Source: a virus. From it: a stretch of 25,639 bases of DNA. A model generated the notes under the pieces. That model had not been told where the DNA came from. It made no database searches and saw nothing but the letters and a program-made list of their open reading frames with translations. The DNA lies in the IMG/VR virus record IMGVR_UViG_3300034104_002724, positions 1 to 25,639 of that record. The stretch is one strand, 5' to 3'. A program made the position numbers and the translations under genes. Below, piece after piece: positions 14,548 to 22,031 of this stretch. Each line of letters begins with the position of its first letter. The first letter of the stretch is position 1.

Positions 14548-16610
14548 TAGTAAACGGTATTTATTACTCTTAATAATTCTACTTTAGTAGTATCATTTGA
14601 GTTGGGTGTATAATCTATTACTTTACTTAATCGGTATAATGCCCCATCTATATATATAAATTTGCTGAAGTCTAGGTTGAATATATCCAAATCAGTTAAT
14701 TTAAAATAAGCTGTTAATAACCTGCTATCTTTATCTGTGATCTCTGATAAGTAAGGTGAATAATAAGTGTTAAACAAATTGTTGCTCAGGTTTCCACTTG
14801 CTAACTCAAAGTATAACTCTTTTGTTGCCCCAAAATTTAAGTCTGCATTTGGTGCATCTGGGTCATCAAAATGCCCTGCATATAGATAGGTTGTATTACT
14901 TCCTAAATTATTATTATCATTTAATATCTTCCAACTTGCAACACCTGTAATCTTCTTTACTTGCATCAATCTTACAATATGTTCAATCGGGTCTTCTTTG
15001 GTATTGTTATCAGATTTTTTATAAATGGCAGGGAATACTTTATCTTCTCCATTGGTACCATAAAGCGGAGTGCTTGCAAATATTACTTCAACAGTTTCCT
15101 TATCCTTTGCAAATTCCAATCCATTATCGTAAATCCTATCTCCATAACTTTCATTGTATTTTTTACGATAATCTTCATTATAAAAATCATTGTCCTGCCT
15201 CCATTTCAACTCGTAATATCTTGCATTAGCTTCACTCATTGGCTTTAATCGGATAGGCTTACTTCTATCTAATTTATCACTCCAATCAACTCTATCCCCT
15301 GTATAAAAATCAACATAAGGCTCAATTACTAAATGTTTGGTTTGAAACTTATCTTCGGTTACTAATAGGTTAAACATTTTTAGTATAGATGTAAAGAAGT
15401 CTTTTTGGAAGATACCTCTTGGGATAACATCGTTTAAATCGTAAAACTTGTTTAATGTTACAGGATCAGCAACTAATGAAGAAGATAGTATAGTTAATAA
15501 AGTATCTCCTGTATCAAATTGCAAATACCATGTTCCTGTTCCTGGTCCTACTACAACTACCGAAAGCGTATCACTTGCAACAAATGAAATATTAAATGCA
15601 GTGAAATTGTAATCAAATAAATAAGGAGATGATGCACTAAATCCACCTAATGAATAAGCAGATACAGCAACACCATTTTTTCTTACTTCAACACTAAAAG
15701 GTATTGAACTACTTTTTGTAAAGCTTCCTTTTATTCTAAAATTTAAAGTGCCACTTGCAGCACCACCACTTGTAAAAATAGTATTACCTGCACTTGCAGT
15801 AAATCCACCTAAAACAGTTTGGATGCCAAATGTAACAGCTTTACTTGCACCATCAGCAGTTGCATAATTATAAGAAGTTGCTGCAATGCTTAATGCAAAG
15901 TTGCTTAGTGTAGATAATTCTTTTTGATTTGTAGGTATTATCAACCGCTTAAAAAAAGCAGTATCGAAAAAATTACTTTCCCAAGTATAACCTGCATTTG
16001 TAATTATCTTATCGATATACTCACGTACAAATAAAGCAGGTCTAAATGCTTTGTATTGAAAATCTTTTTTAGCAACTCCATGATTGCCAATGCTTACATT
16101 TCCATAATCAATTAAAGGGTAACAATAGCCACTACCTGTTGCAGTATTCCATGAATCAGTAATATTCGCATAAGTATAATTGTGGTTATATGCTGAAAAG
16201 TCTAAATCTTCTAAACGGTTGTTGCCCAATGCAGCAACAAAACCACCTAACTCCCCAAATACAGCACATTCATATTCAATGTTTCTGCCATCTCTTATAA
16301 TTTCAAGCAAACGAAATACGCCTTTAATAATCTGCAAACCATCTACTTCTATACGGCAAACGGCACTTCTTGAAGCATTGAAATTATAATTTACATTGGC
16401 TGCACTATCATTGGTAAAGTTAGCATTGGTAAACTCAAACACATTGCCTAACAAAGCATTGTTTCTGGTTGTGCCGGGCAGGATAATTGTTTTGCTAAAT
16501 GCTGTACTTTTACTATCCAAATTATTAATGTCATCAATCGCATAAGTAATTTGATTGCTTAATCCTTGCGTTAAATCCAGCTCATTATTTTCTATGAATA
16601 TTCTTGTCAT
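14547..16610 (-). CDS. Large tail protein, baseplate/hub-like
   Basis: This 687-aa protein begins MTRIFIENNELDLTQGLSNQ. It is mostly beta with several ordered segments (TAFSKTIILPGTTRNNALLG near 36, RIEVDGLQIIKGVFRLLEI near 86, and a C-terminal FSKFIYIDGALYRLSKVIDY). It resembles large Bacteroidota phage proteins found next to the tape measure gene; baseplate hub or tail tip is the likely role. Position just upstream of the tape measure is reversed from the usual siphovirus order, where the tip genes follow it. No enzymatic motif was recognised. Start and stop overlap both neighbours by 1 nt (TAATG). Confidence 0.7.
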   Translation of the reverse strand: MTRIFIENNELDLTQGLSNQITYAIDDINNLDSKSTAFSKTIILPGTTRNNALLGNVFEFTNANFTNDSAANVNYNFNASRSAVCRIEVDGLQIIKGVFRLLEIIRDGRNIEYECAVFGELGGFVAALGNNRLEDLDFSAYNHNYTYANITDSWNTATGSGYCYPLIDYGNVSIGNHGVAKKDFQYKAFRPALFVREYIDKIITNAGYTWESNFFDTAFFKRLIIPTNQKELSTLSNFALSIAATSYNYATADGASKAVTFGIQTVLGGFTASAGNTIFTSGGAASGTLNFRIKGSFTKSSSIPFSVEVRKNGVAVSAYSLGGFSASSPYLFDYNFTAFNISFVASDTLSVVVVGPGTGTWYLQFDTGDTLLTILSSSLVADPVTLNKFYDLNDVIPRGIFQKDFFTSILKMFNLLVTEDKFQTKHLVIEPYVDFYTGDRVDWSDKLDRSKPIRLKPMSEANARYYELKWRQDNDFYNEDYRKKYNESYGDRIYDNGLEFAKDKETVEVIFASTPLYGTNGEDKVFPAIYKKSDNNTKEDPIEHIVRLMQVKKITGVASWKILNDNNNLGSNTTYLYAGHFDDPDAPNADLNFGATKELYFELASGNLSNNLFNTYYSPYLSEITDKDSRLLTAYFKLTDLDIFNLDFSKFIYIDGALYRLSKVIDYTPNSNDTTKVELLRVINTVY

Positions 16611-17761
16611 TATCTAAGGTGTGAATAACGTGTTTGAGATAATTCTAATTCAACTTCAAATACCTGCAAACGATTGTTTACATATTTCTTAAACTCGTAA
16701 TTTGTAGCTTTAATAGTTACAGGGTAGAAGTAACCATCTTTCTCAAAAAATATCTTTGGTGAAGTAACCAATTCAGCTAACCACTCCCACTCTGCATCTG
16801 TTGGTGCATTCATGGTTAACTTTTGGGTAAAGTCTTTTTTATTTAAGTAGTTTACTTTACTTTCATTATACACCTTGCTAGTTTGATAACTTACACCACC
16901 TGCACCAAATGAGTAATCACGCTGCATAAACATTTTACGTTCAATATCCATCGATAGCTTACTTACTAAATCAAACCTTGCTGTGTCATACATCCCCAAT
17001 GCATTAATAAAATGCAGGTTATAAGCATCGTATTTAGAATTGCATTTTAAGTACACACGGATTTTATCTAAGCTATTAAACCAAACATCATAATACTTTA
17101 CCCCATCATTTACCACACTTGAACCAAATAAACTATTGATAGCAGCACTACCAATATTGCATTGAACGTAACCTGCAGTAGTGGTTAAACCACTACTATC
17201 AACATAGTTATTAATTAATATATTTGAGTAGTTGTAAGTATCAACTTTAAAAGTAATAGCTGTATTTGTTTTGAATGGTATAAATAAGTTTTCTCCTAAC
17301 CCTGCATTAATAGTTGATGGCCTATTGGTAAACCACTTATTTAATTTGCTGGTGCTATCTTCAACAAACCTTTTGAATAGTGGAGCTGCCCAATTGTAAG
17401 CAGTAACATTGCCACTTGCTAAATTCAAATAAGTAACACCACTATACTCTTCGCCTATACGATATTGATATGTTTGTGCAATTTGCCCACTTGCATTTGG
17501 TTGTGCTGCATATACTTGTGATACAGGTGTAAACCATTGATAAGTAAATGTGTTTCTTACTGTTGGTGCTGCATCAAAGTATCCAATGTTATTAGCAGGT
17601 TCAGCAAATAGCTTTACCCTTATCTGCTGTGTACCGCCAACATAAATATCAAACACATATTTAAAATCACTTGCAGCAACATTATTGCTGCTAAATGTAT
17701 GCCAAAGTGAATCTTGAACAGTTGGTTCACCGCTTGGATATGCTATGTTAGTTATTGCCAT
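16610..17761 (-). CDS. Tail protein, distal-tail-like
   Basis: This 383-aa protein is beta-rich throughout, starting MAITNIAYPSGEPTVQDSLW, with FKYVFDIYVGGTQQIRVKLF near 33. It ends in YFYPVTIKATNYEFKKYV and a VFEVELELSQ strand. The C-terminal part is reminiscent of distal tail proteins that join the tail tube to the tip, which is an inference from style and location. It precedes the large tail protein and follows a small completion protein with a TAA-ATG junction. No cleavage site, signal or membrane helix is visible. Confidence 0.65.
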   Translation of the reverse strand: MAITNIAYPSGEPTVQDSLWHTFSSNNVAASDFKYVFDIYVGGTQQIRVKLFAEPANNIGYFDAAPTVRNTFTYQWFTPVSQVYAAQPNASGQIAQTYQYRIGEEYSGVTYLNLASGNVTAYNWAAPLFKRFVEDSTSKLNKWFTNRPSTINAGLGENLFIPFKTNTAITFKVDTYNYSNILINNYVDSSGLTTTAGYVQCNIGSAAINSLFGSSVVNDGVKYYDVWFNSLDKIRVYLKCNSKYDAYNLHFINALGMYDTARFDLVSKLSMDIERKMFMQRDYSFGAGGVSYQTSKVYNESKVNYLNKKDFTQKLTMNAPTDAEWEWLAELVTSPKIFFEKDGYFYPVTIKATNYEFKKYVNNRLQVFEVELELSQTRYSHLR

Positions 17762-18412
17762 TTATCTTAATTTAACTCTGTTAATTCTATCTAATGTTAC
17801 CACTATATCTTTGCCTAATGCTTCAGTCATAGTAACCTCAAAATCTTTGAATGTTTCTTTAAAAGCATCGGTGAAATAGTTTGTCGATTTAATACCAAAC
17901 TTCTTAATTAAAAAACCCATTGTTGCAACTTGTGTATCTATTAAACTTTTTCTTGCACTTAATCGAACACCTTTTTTTTCTAAACCTACACCTAATGCCT
18001 TATCGTTTCTTACTGTTCTAATCTTTGCCTTGCCGCTTTGAATGTAATCTTTTAGGCTTTTCTTCATACTGTCGGGTACACCATAGTTTTTATACTGATA
18101 AGGTGAGCTCGGAGCATTCTTTGAACTTGTTACCCCCTTTACCCCTTCATTTGGATAATCGTAATAATCCAACATTCTTATTCGTAAAGTTTCGGCTGTT
18201 GTTGTTTTTTCAATCTCTGGTATGATGTTGCTCAACAATTTACCACTTCCAACAACTTGTTTTTGATTGCCATACTTCGATAAGTTTTCTTGAAACAAAG
18301 CCCCATATTGCTCCAACACACTTTTAACCAAAGTGAACTCAACAATATTATCTCCTGTGCTATCTAAGAAGCTAAGATTGTTTTGCTGTGATTTGCTTAT
18401 GTTGATGCTCAT
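17762..18412 (-). CDS. Putative neck/tail completion protein (HK97 gp10-like)
   Basis: This 216-aa protein starts MSINISKSQQNNLSF and has a basic central part (PDSMKKSLKDYIQSGKAKIR). The C-terminus contains YFTDAFKETFKDFEVTMTEA and DIVVTLDRINR. The terminal helix-strand arrangement resembles HK97 gp10-type completion proteins. The N-terminal 41 bp overlap the end of the frameshift-accessed downstream frame at 18372-18412. The assignment is tentative. Confidence 0.5.
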   Translation of the reverse strand: MSINISKSQQNNLSFLDSTGDNIVEFTLVKSVLEQYGALFQENLSKYGNQKQVVGSGKLLSNIIPEIEKTTTAETLRIRMLDYYDYPNEGVKGVTSSKNAPSSPYQYKNYGVPDSMKKSLKDYIQSGKAKIRTVRNDKALGVGLEKKGVRLSARKSLIDTQVATMGFLIKKFGIKSTNYFTDAFKETFKDFEVTMTEALGKDIVVTLDRINRVKLR

Positions 18413-18656
18413 CTAATATTCTCTTTTGCTTTAAATAATTCAAATCGTTTAAAAATTGAATTACAGGTAAATCATAAACTCTGTCCGTTTCTATCCTTTC
18501 AAACTCCGCTACTATATGCACGTTGTACATCCAACCAAAACTTTTTAAAAAGTTGGCTGAAATAGCATCGGCTGCAATTGGCTCATCATTTGCTTCTCCA
18601 TCACTATCTCCAAATAATCCTTTGAACCTGATATTGAACTCGTTAAATATTGACAA
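18372..18656 (-). CDS. Downstream frame reached by -1 frameshift (tail assembly chaperone GT-like)
   Basis: This frame has no ATG near its upstream end; only a TTG at 18656 inside the T9 run could start it, and the frame is closed by TAA shortly upstream. The 94 codons encode LSIFNEFNIRFKGLF, an acidic stretch, then GWMYNVHIVAEFERIETD and an LNDLNYLKQKR helix. It is best read as the C-terminal extension made when ribosomes slip -1 in the upstream gene, giving a fusion of about 259 residues. The fused sequence continues smoothly from HALVFF into LSIFNEF. An assembly error in the T-run would give a single continuous gene instead. Confidence 0.7.
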   Translation of the reverse strand: MSIFNEFNIRFKGLFGDSDGEANDEPIAADAISANFLKSFGWMYNVHIVAEFERIETDRVYDLPVIQFLNDLNYLKQKRILDEHQHKQITAKQS

Positions 18657-19150
18657 AAAAAAACCAACGCATGATACCCATGTTTAAAATCAGCATGCTT
18701 TAAATCATTTGCATATTGTTCATGCAACAAAGCATTGTAAGGTAATGTCTCCCAAGCCAACTTATTCCAATTAAACACCATCGGTTCGGCAATTGATGCC
18801 AAAATATTATGCATATTCATAATGGTATTGCCATCGCTAAAAGTTGCAACCTCAATGTATCTGCCTGTATTAAATGGCTGCTTTGTTACCTCAAAGTTTA
18901 GCTTGTACCTTTTGCCATTGGCTTTGATTACTTGCTTAGGTTGGCTTTGGATGGCTGTATCCATGTTTAAATTAAACGCTTGTTCTAATTGCTTGCAAAT
19001 CCTTTCAAACTTCTTAATCGGTATCTTTTCAACTTCTTCTTCAGTTTTGTTCAATAATACTTGCACTAGCTTAATAGACTTTTCAAAGTCGGTCATTTCT
19101 AAAGTGCTAATTGAATGCAGTTGCTGAAATTTGTCAATAGTTAACTTCAT
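18545..19150 (-). CDS. Tail assembly chaperone-like protein (upstream frame)
   Basis: This 201-aa protein has an N-terminal helical half (MTDFEKSIKLVQVLLNKTEE) and a central basic strand region (IKANGKRYKLNFEV). A conserved-looking HNILASIAEPMVFNWNKL lies near 114 and HADFKHGYHALVFF at 152-165. It follows the terminase and precedes the tail genes, as the first tail-chaperone gene does. At codons 163-165 the GTT TTT TTT run is a slippery site for -1 frameshifting into the 94-codon frame. Without slipping, the protein ends at 201. The chaperone role is inferred from arrangement; in classic siphoviruses the pair sits directly before the tape measure, here three genes intervene. Confidence 0.7.
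   Translation of the reverse strand: MKLTIDKFQQLHSISTLEMTDFEKSIKLVQVLLNKTEEEVEKIPIKKFERICKQLEQAFNLNMDTAIQSQPKQVIKANGKRYKLNFEVTKQPFNTGRYIEVATFSDGNTIMNMHNILASIAEPMVFNWNKLAWETLPYNALLHEQYANDLKHADFKHGYHALVFFCQYLTSSISGSKDYLEIVMEKQMMSQLQPMLFQPTF
18655..18663 (-). promoter_or_regulatory. T9 slippery run for -1 ribosomal frameshift
   Basis: On the coding strand, nine T residues span codons GTT TTT TTT T. In frame this contains T TTT TTT, the X_XXY_YYZ type of heptamer used in -1 frameshifting. Slipping joins residue F165 of the 201-aa frame to the 94-codon frame. The +1 alternative reaches a stop after three codons, so only -1 is productive. Confidence 0.7.
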
Positions 19151-19168
19151 ACGTTATATATATATTTT

Positions 19169-20341
19169 TTAAACAACTCGGTACTTACCACTTGTATTAT
19201 GCGGCAATTTCATTAAGCCAACGTATCGAGCTGCATCTAAACTATGGTTGTTAAAGTCAATAGGTACATTTAAAATCTTACCTGCTGCATCTACTTTCCA
19301 CTTATAGCTTTTAACCTCTTTTCTCAAACCATGGCTATTTTGAGTAATTCTTAATGGGTATCGTTTTAATGTGTCAATACCTAACTTAATACTATCAGCT
19401 CCTTTTGTTACAGGGAATATTCGATGCCCAAATAAACCAATCTCTTTTATAGATTTTGGTTCACTACTATCTGCATAAATTTCTCTTGAGTGCTTTATTT
19501 TATTTGACTTAATTCTATCGGATATTTCTGGATTTGTTAATCCTTGTTCATAAATTGCTTCATCTAAGTAAACTTCATTATCTAACTTGTACAAATCAAT
19601 TAAGCTGGTAGGGTCGTTTGTAAAGCCAAAATCTAAACCACTACCAATATATTTTGCTGCATCTGGCACACAATTAACAATACTGTAGTTACGATAAATT
19701 AACCCTTCAATCTTTCCTGTTAACCCTCTTGCATAAACCTTCCATAATTCATAATCAGTATCTTTTAATGCTTCAATTTTGTTTCTAATCTTATTATCTA
19801 AAAACGGATTGTGCCTGTGGTCAGAAATAAACAGTTGTACATTCGGTTGCCCAATAACATTTTCATGCACCCAAAACTCCTCACTTGGGTTATAGTCAAC
19901 AAAACTTCTTACCCTTGTTCTTAATTGAATTTGTAGATAAATACTATAAGGAATGCCATTAGCTTCATTAAAAAAAGAGTAATCCCTTTTACCACTTTTT
20001 GCATCCTGTTCATTATCGTAGGAGTTAAACTCAATTATTGAGTTTGTTTTAGTCTTAAATATTCTATCAGTCTTATTATAAGTATCGATATTTTGTTTAA
20101 AAAATTCAGTTGTTTCAACAATATTCAATGCATCTCTCAATGCACCTACTTTTAAATTGGGTATATCTTGCCCGACTACAGTAATAATTTTATTTTCTTG
20201 GGTACATGCAATAAAAAATAAGACTTGCAGAATACTGTAAGTCTTACCAGAACTTGTACCCCCTTGATTAACTACAATATCAGCTTTGCAATTGTAATTC
20301 CAATAAAATACATCGCTAACATCTATTTCACAGCTTAACAT
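19169..20341 (-). CDS. terL: Terminase large subunit
   Basis: This 390-aa protein has the packaging ATPase motifs: Walker A GGTSSGKT at 27-34 and Walker B-like YSFFNEAN at 121-128 with catalytic E126. The nuclease domain carries GLDFGFTNDP with D237, YADSSEP with D291, and NHSLDAARY with D369. These acids form the metal site that cuts concatemeric DNA. TerL drives ATP-powered DNA translocation through the portal. Its start overlaps the small terminase by 14 bp. The length is slightly below many TerL proteins, but all key motifs are present. The packaging mode (cos or pac) cannot be read from the window. Confidence 0.95.
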   Translation of the reverse strand: MLSCEIDVSDVFYWNYNCKADIVVNQGGTSSGKTYSILQVLFFIACTQENKIITVVGQDIPNLKVGALRDALNIVETTEFFKQNIDTYNKTDRIFKTKTNSIIEFNSYDNEQDAKSGKRDYSFFNEANGIPYSIYLQIQLRTRVRSFVDYNPSEEFWVHENVIGQPNVQLFISDHRHNPFLDNKIRNKIEALKDTDYELWKVYARGLTGKIEGLIYRNYSIVNCVPDAAKYIGSGLDFGFTNDPTSLIDLYKLDNEVYLDEAIYEQGLTNPEISDRIKSNKIKHSREIYADSSEPKSIKEIGLFGHRIFPVTKGADSIKLGIDTLKRYPLRITQNSHGLRKEVKSYKWKVDAAGKILNVPIDFNNHSLDAARYVGLMKLPHNTSGKYRVV

Positions 20342-20792
20342 CTTTTTCGTTGGTTATTGGTTCAATACCAGATGTTTTTATATTAATTGTAATATCTTTT
20401 ATAGTGTGTGTATTATTGTTTGTATTTTCAGTAATTACCTTATCAGTCATACCCAAATAGTTTTTAGCGTAGAATATGCCTTTACCCTCATTTGCTACTA
20501 TATCAGTTGCTAATGCTCTAAAGGTGTCATCTATTTTTTTTGTAACTAAGTGGTAAGGATGTTCAGTATTATTTATTGATTCATACCATTCTGTTTTTTT
20601 GTAGAAATCAAAATCATTTATTCTTAGCCATATATATAAAAAATACTTTATAGTAGGTAAATGCCTTTCCTTTACTTCAACTGCACCCCTTGCTGTTGGG
20701 TATTCCTTAGTGCTATTTAAGCAATGCTCAATGTACGCATTAGCTAATTGCATTAGCTTATCAGTATCAACTTCTTTTATTTTTGGTGGCAT
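20328..20792 (-). CDS. terS: Terminase small subunit
   Basis: This 154-aa protein has an N-terminal helical region (MPPKIKEVDTDKLMQLANAY) and basic, aromatic-rich segments resembling TerS DNA-binding domains (HLPTIKYFLYIWLRI near 44). The C-terminal tail (TIKDITINIKTSG) suits contact with TerL. TerS recognises the packaging site and regulates TerL. It sits directly before TerL with a 14-bp overlap, and overlaps the GT2-like gene upstream by 16 bp. The overlaps tie the glycosyltransferase block to the packaging genes in one transcript. Confidence 0.8.
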   Translation of the reverse strand: MPPKIKEVDTDKLMQLANAYIEHCLNSTKEYPTARGAVEVKERHLPTIKYFLYIWLRINDFDFYKKTEWYESINNTEHPYHLVTKKIDDTFRALATDIVANEGKGIFYAKNYLGMTDKVITENTNNNTHTIKDITINIKTSGIEPITNEKDVKL

Positions 20793-21382
20793 AATTGTAT
20801 TGATTTACTTCCATTTCGGTAGCCTATAATATCATATTGATGTTGCTGCCAAAACTTGTTTACTAATTCTTGTTTATTCCAACCATATTCATTACCCTCT
20901 GCATGACTGCCATTATGAACGGCTAAGCAGTTTTTAACGTAGTACGTCTTAAATCCTGCTACCCATGCACGTTCAACATAGTCTAAATCAATAGGTCCAT
21001 ACGGAAACATGCTTTCATTAAACTCACCAATAGCATCTACAACTGCCTTACTGATAAGCCAATTGCTAATGATGTGTTCGCATGTTATTTCATTTCGTTC
21101 TCTATCTAATGAGCTTGCAACAATGCCAGCTTGTGGGTATAGTTGCAGTGCTTCAATCTTACTTAATAACCATCTATCGGGTTCAAGTATATCATTGGCA
21201 AGATATGCAATTGCTTCATAATCACCTTCATTAAAAACATCTAAACCCATGTTCATTGCATTAGCTATTCCTTCTTGATTTATTAGGATAACATCGGCAC
21301 TATAACCGCTACGCTTGAGTGTTTGCTCTAATATTTCAAGTGAACGGATGCCATAGATTAAACCAACGACTAATACTTTCAT
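20777..21382 (-). CDS. GT2-like (GT-A fold) glycosyltransferase
   Basis: This 201-aa protein starts with a strand (KVLVVGLIYG). AYLANDILEPDRWL at 59-72 has N63-D64 in the place of the DXD metal and nucleotide-sugar motif. IDLDYVERAW at 131-140 and AVHNGS at 154-159 match GT2 acceptor and catalytic blocks. It is shorter than many GT2 enzymes, so the nucleotide-binding half may be reduced. It probably transfers a sugar from a nucleotide donor; donor and acceptor are unknown. Start overlaps the preceding stop in TAATG, and its end overlaps terS by 16 bp. Confidence 0.7.
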   Translation of the reverse strand: MKVLVVGLIYGIRSLEILEQTLKRSGYSADVILINQEGIANAMNMGLDVFNEGDYEAIAYLANDILEPDRWLLSKIEALQLYPQAGIVASSLDRERNEITCEHIISNWLISKAVVDAIGEFNESMFPYGPIDLDYVERAWVAGFKTYYVKNCLAVHNGSHAEGNEYGWNKQELVNKFWQQHQYDIIGYRNGSKSIQLCHQK

Positions 21383-21861
21383 TATCTTATATTTTCGCCG
21401 ATGTCCTTAGCAGGTACACCAGCATATTTACGATAGGGTTGTAATATTGTCTTCTTACCTATGAATGCAGAAGCTCCAATCATGCAACCTTGTGGTACAA
21501 TTACCTTTTGGTGAATTACAGCATTTAAGCCTATGTTGCAATTGCTTTTTATAACTGAATGCCCACCAACTTTAGCACCACAACTTAATACAACATTATC
21601 CCACAACTCGGAATCATGCCCAACGTGTGAATGCTTCATTAAATAAGAACCTGGTCCTATCAATGTTGTACCTGTAACACCCGCATCAACTGTTACCAAT
21701 CCTGTTAATCTTGAACCTGCACCAATCCTTACACCTTTACTTTCTTCTTCATGTCCTTTCCATTCAGCAGGTGCACCAATAATACAGTAAGGACCTATAT
21801 AACAATCTTCTTCGATTATCACATTAGGATATATTATTGCTGTTGGATGTATGTAAGTCAT
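21382..21861 (-). CDS. Left-handed beta-helix acyltransferase-like protein (LpxA-like)
   Basis: This 159-aa protein starts YIHPTAIIYPNVIIEE and has hexapeptide repeats almost throughout (IGPYCIIGA, IGAGSRL, IGLNAVI, IGASAFIG). KHSHVGHD near 76-83 places H82 where LpxA has its catalytic His, and VGGHSVI follows as in LpxA. It lacks the C-terminal helical domain of LpxA, which is about 100 residues longer. Likely function is acyl transfer to a sugar or nucleotide sugar, perhaps for a glycan made by the adjacent glycosyltransferases. Its presence inside a packaging/structural operon is unusual. Substrate is unknown. Confidence 0.75.
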   Translation of the reverse strand: MTYIHPTAIIYPNVIIEEDCYIGPYCIIGAPAEWKGHEEESKGVRIGAGSRLTGLVTVDAGVTGTTLIGPGSYLMKHSHVGHDSELWDNVVLSCGAKVGGHSVIKSNCNIGLNAVIHQKVIVPQGCMIGASAFIGKKTILQPYRKYAGVPAKDIGENIR

Positions 21862-22018
21862 CTTTGTATAATTTATAAAGGTTTACTAAAAATTCACACA
21901 CACATGCAGGGCATCTTCTGTTGTAGTTGTAGTGTGGCTCTTTTAATCGGTACACTTCCAAAAGTTCATTTTGCACATCATCCCAAAAGTTCACCAGCTC
22001 ACCACTATTGACAATCAT
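21824..22018 (-). CDS. Small CxxC protein of unknown function
   Basis: From ATG at 22018, 13 nt after the glycosyltransferase stop, a 64-aa frame encodes MIVNSGELVNFWDDVQNELL. It continues with RRCPACVCEF, a CPxC-type metal-binding or redox pair, and a basic end. A longer start at 22129 is possible but would overlap the preceding gene by almost 100 bp with a shadow-like sequence, so I prefer 22018. Its 3' end overlaps the LpxA-like gene by 38 bp. No family was recognised. It may be a cofactor-binding or regulatory peptide. Confidence 0.5.
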   Translation of the reverse strand: MIVNSGELVNFWDDVQNELLEVYRLKEPHYNYNRRCPACVCEFLVNLYKLYKDDLHTSNSNNIS

Positions 22019-22031
22019 ATCATGGTAGTGC

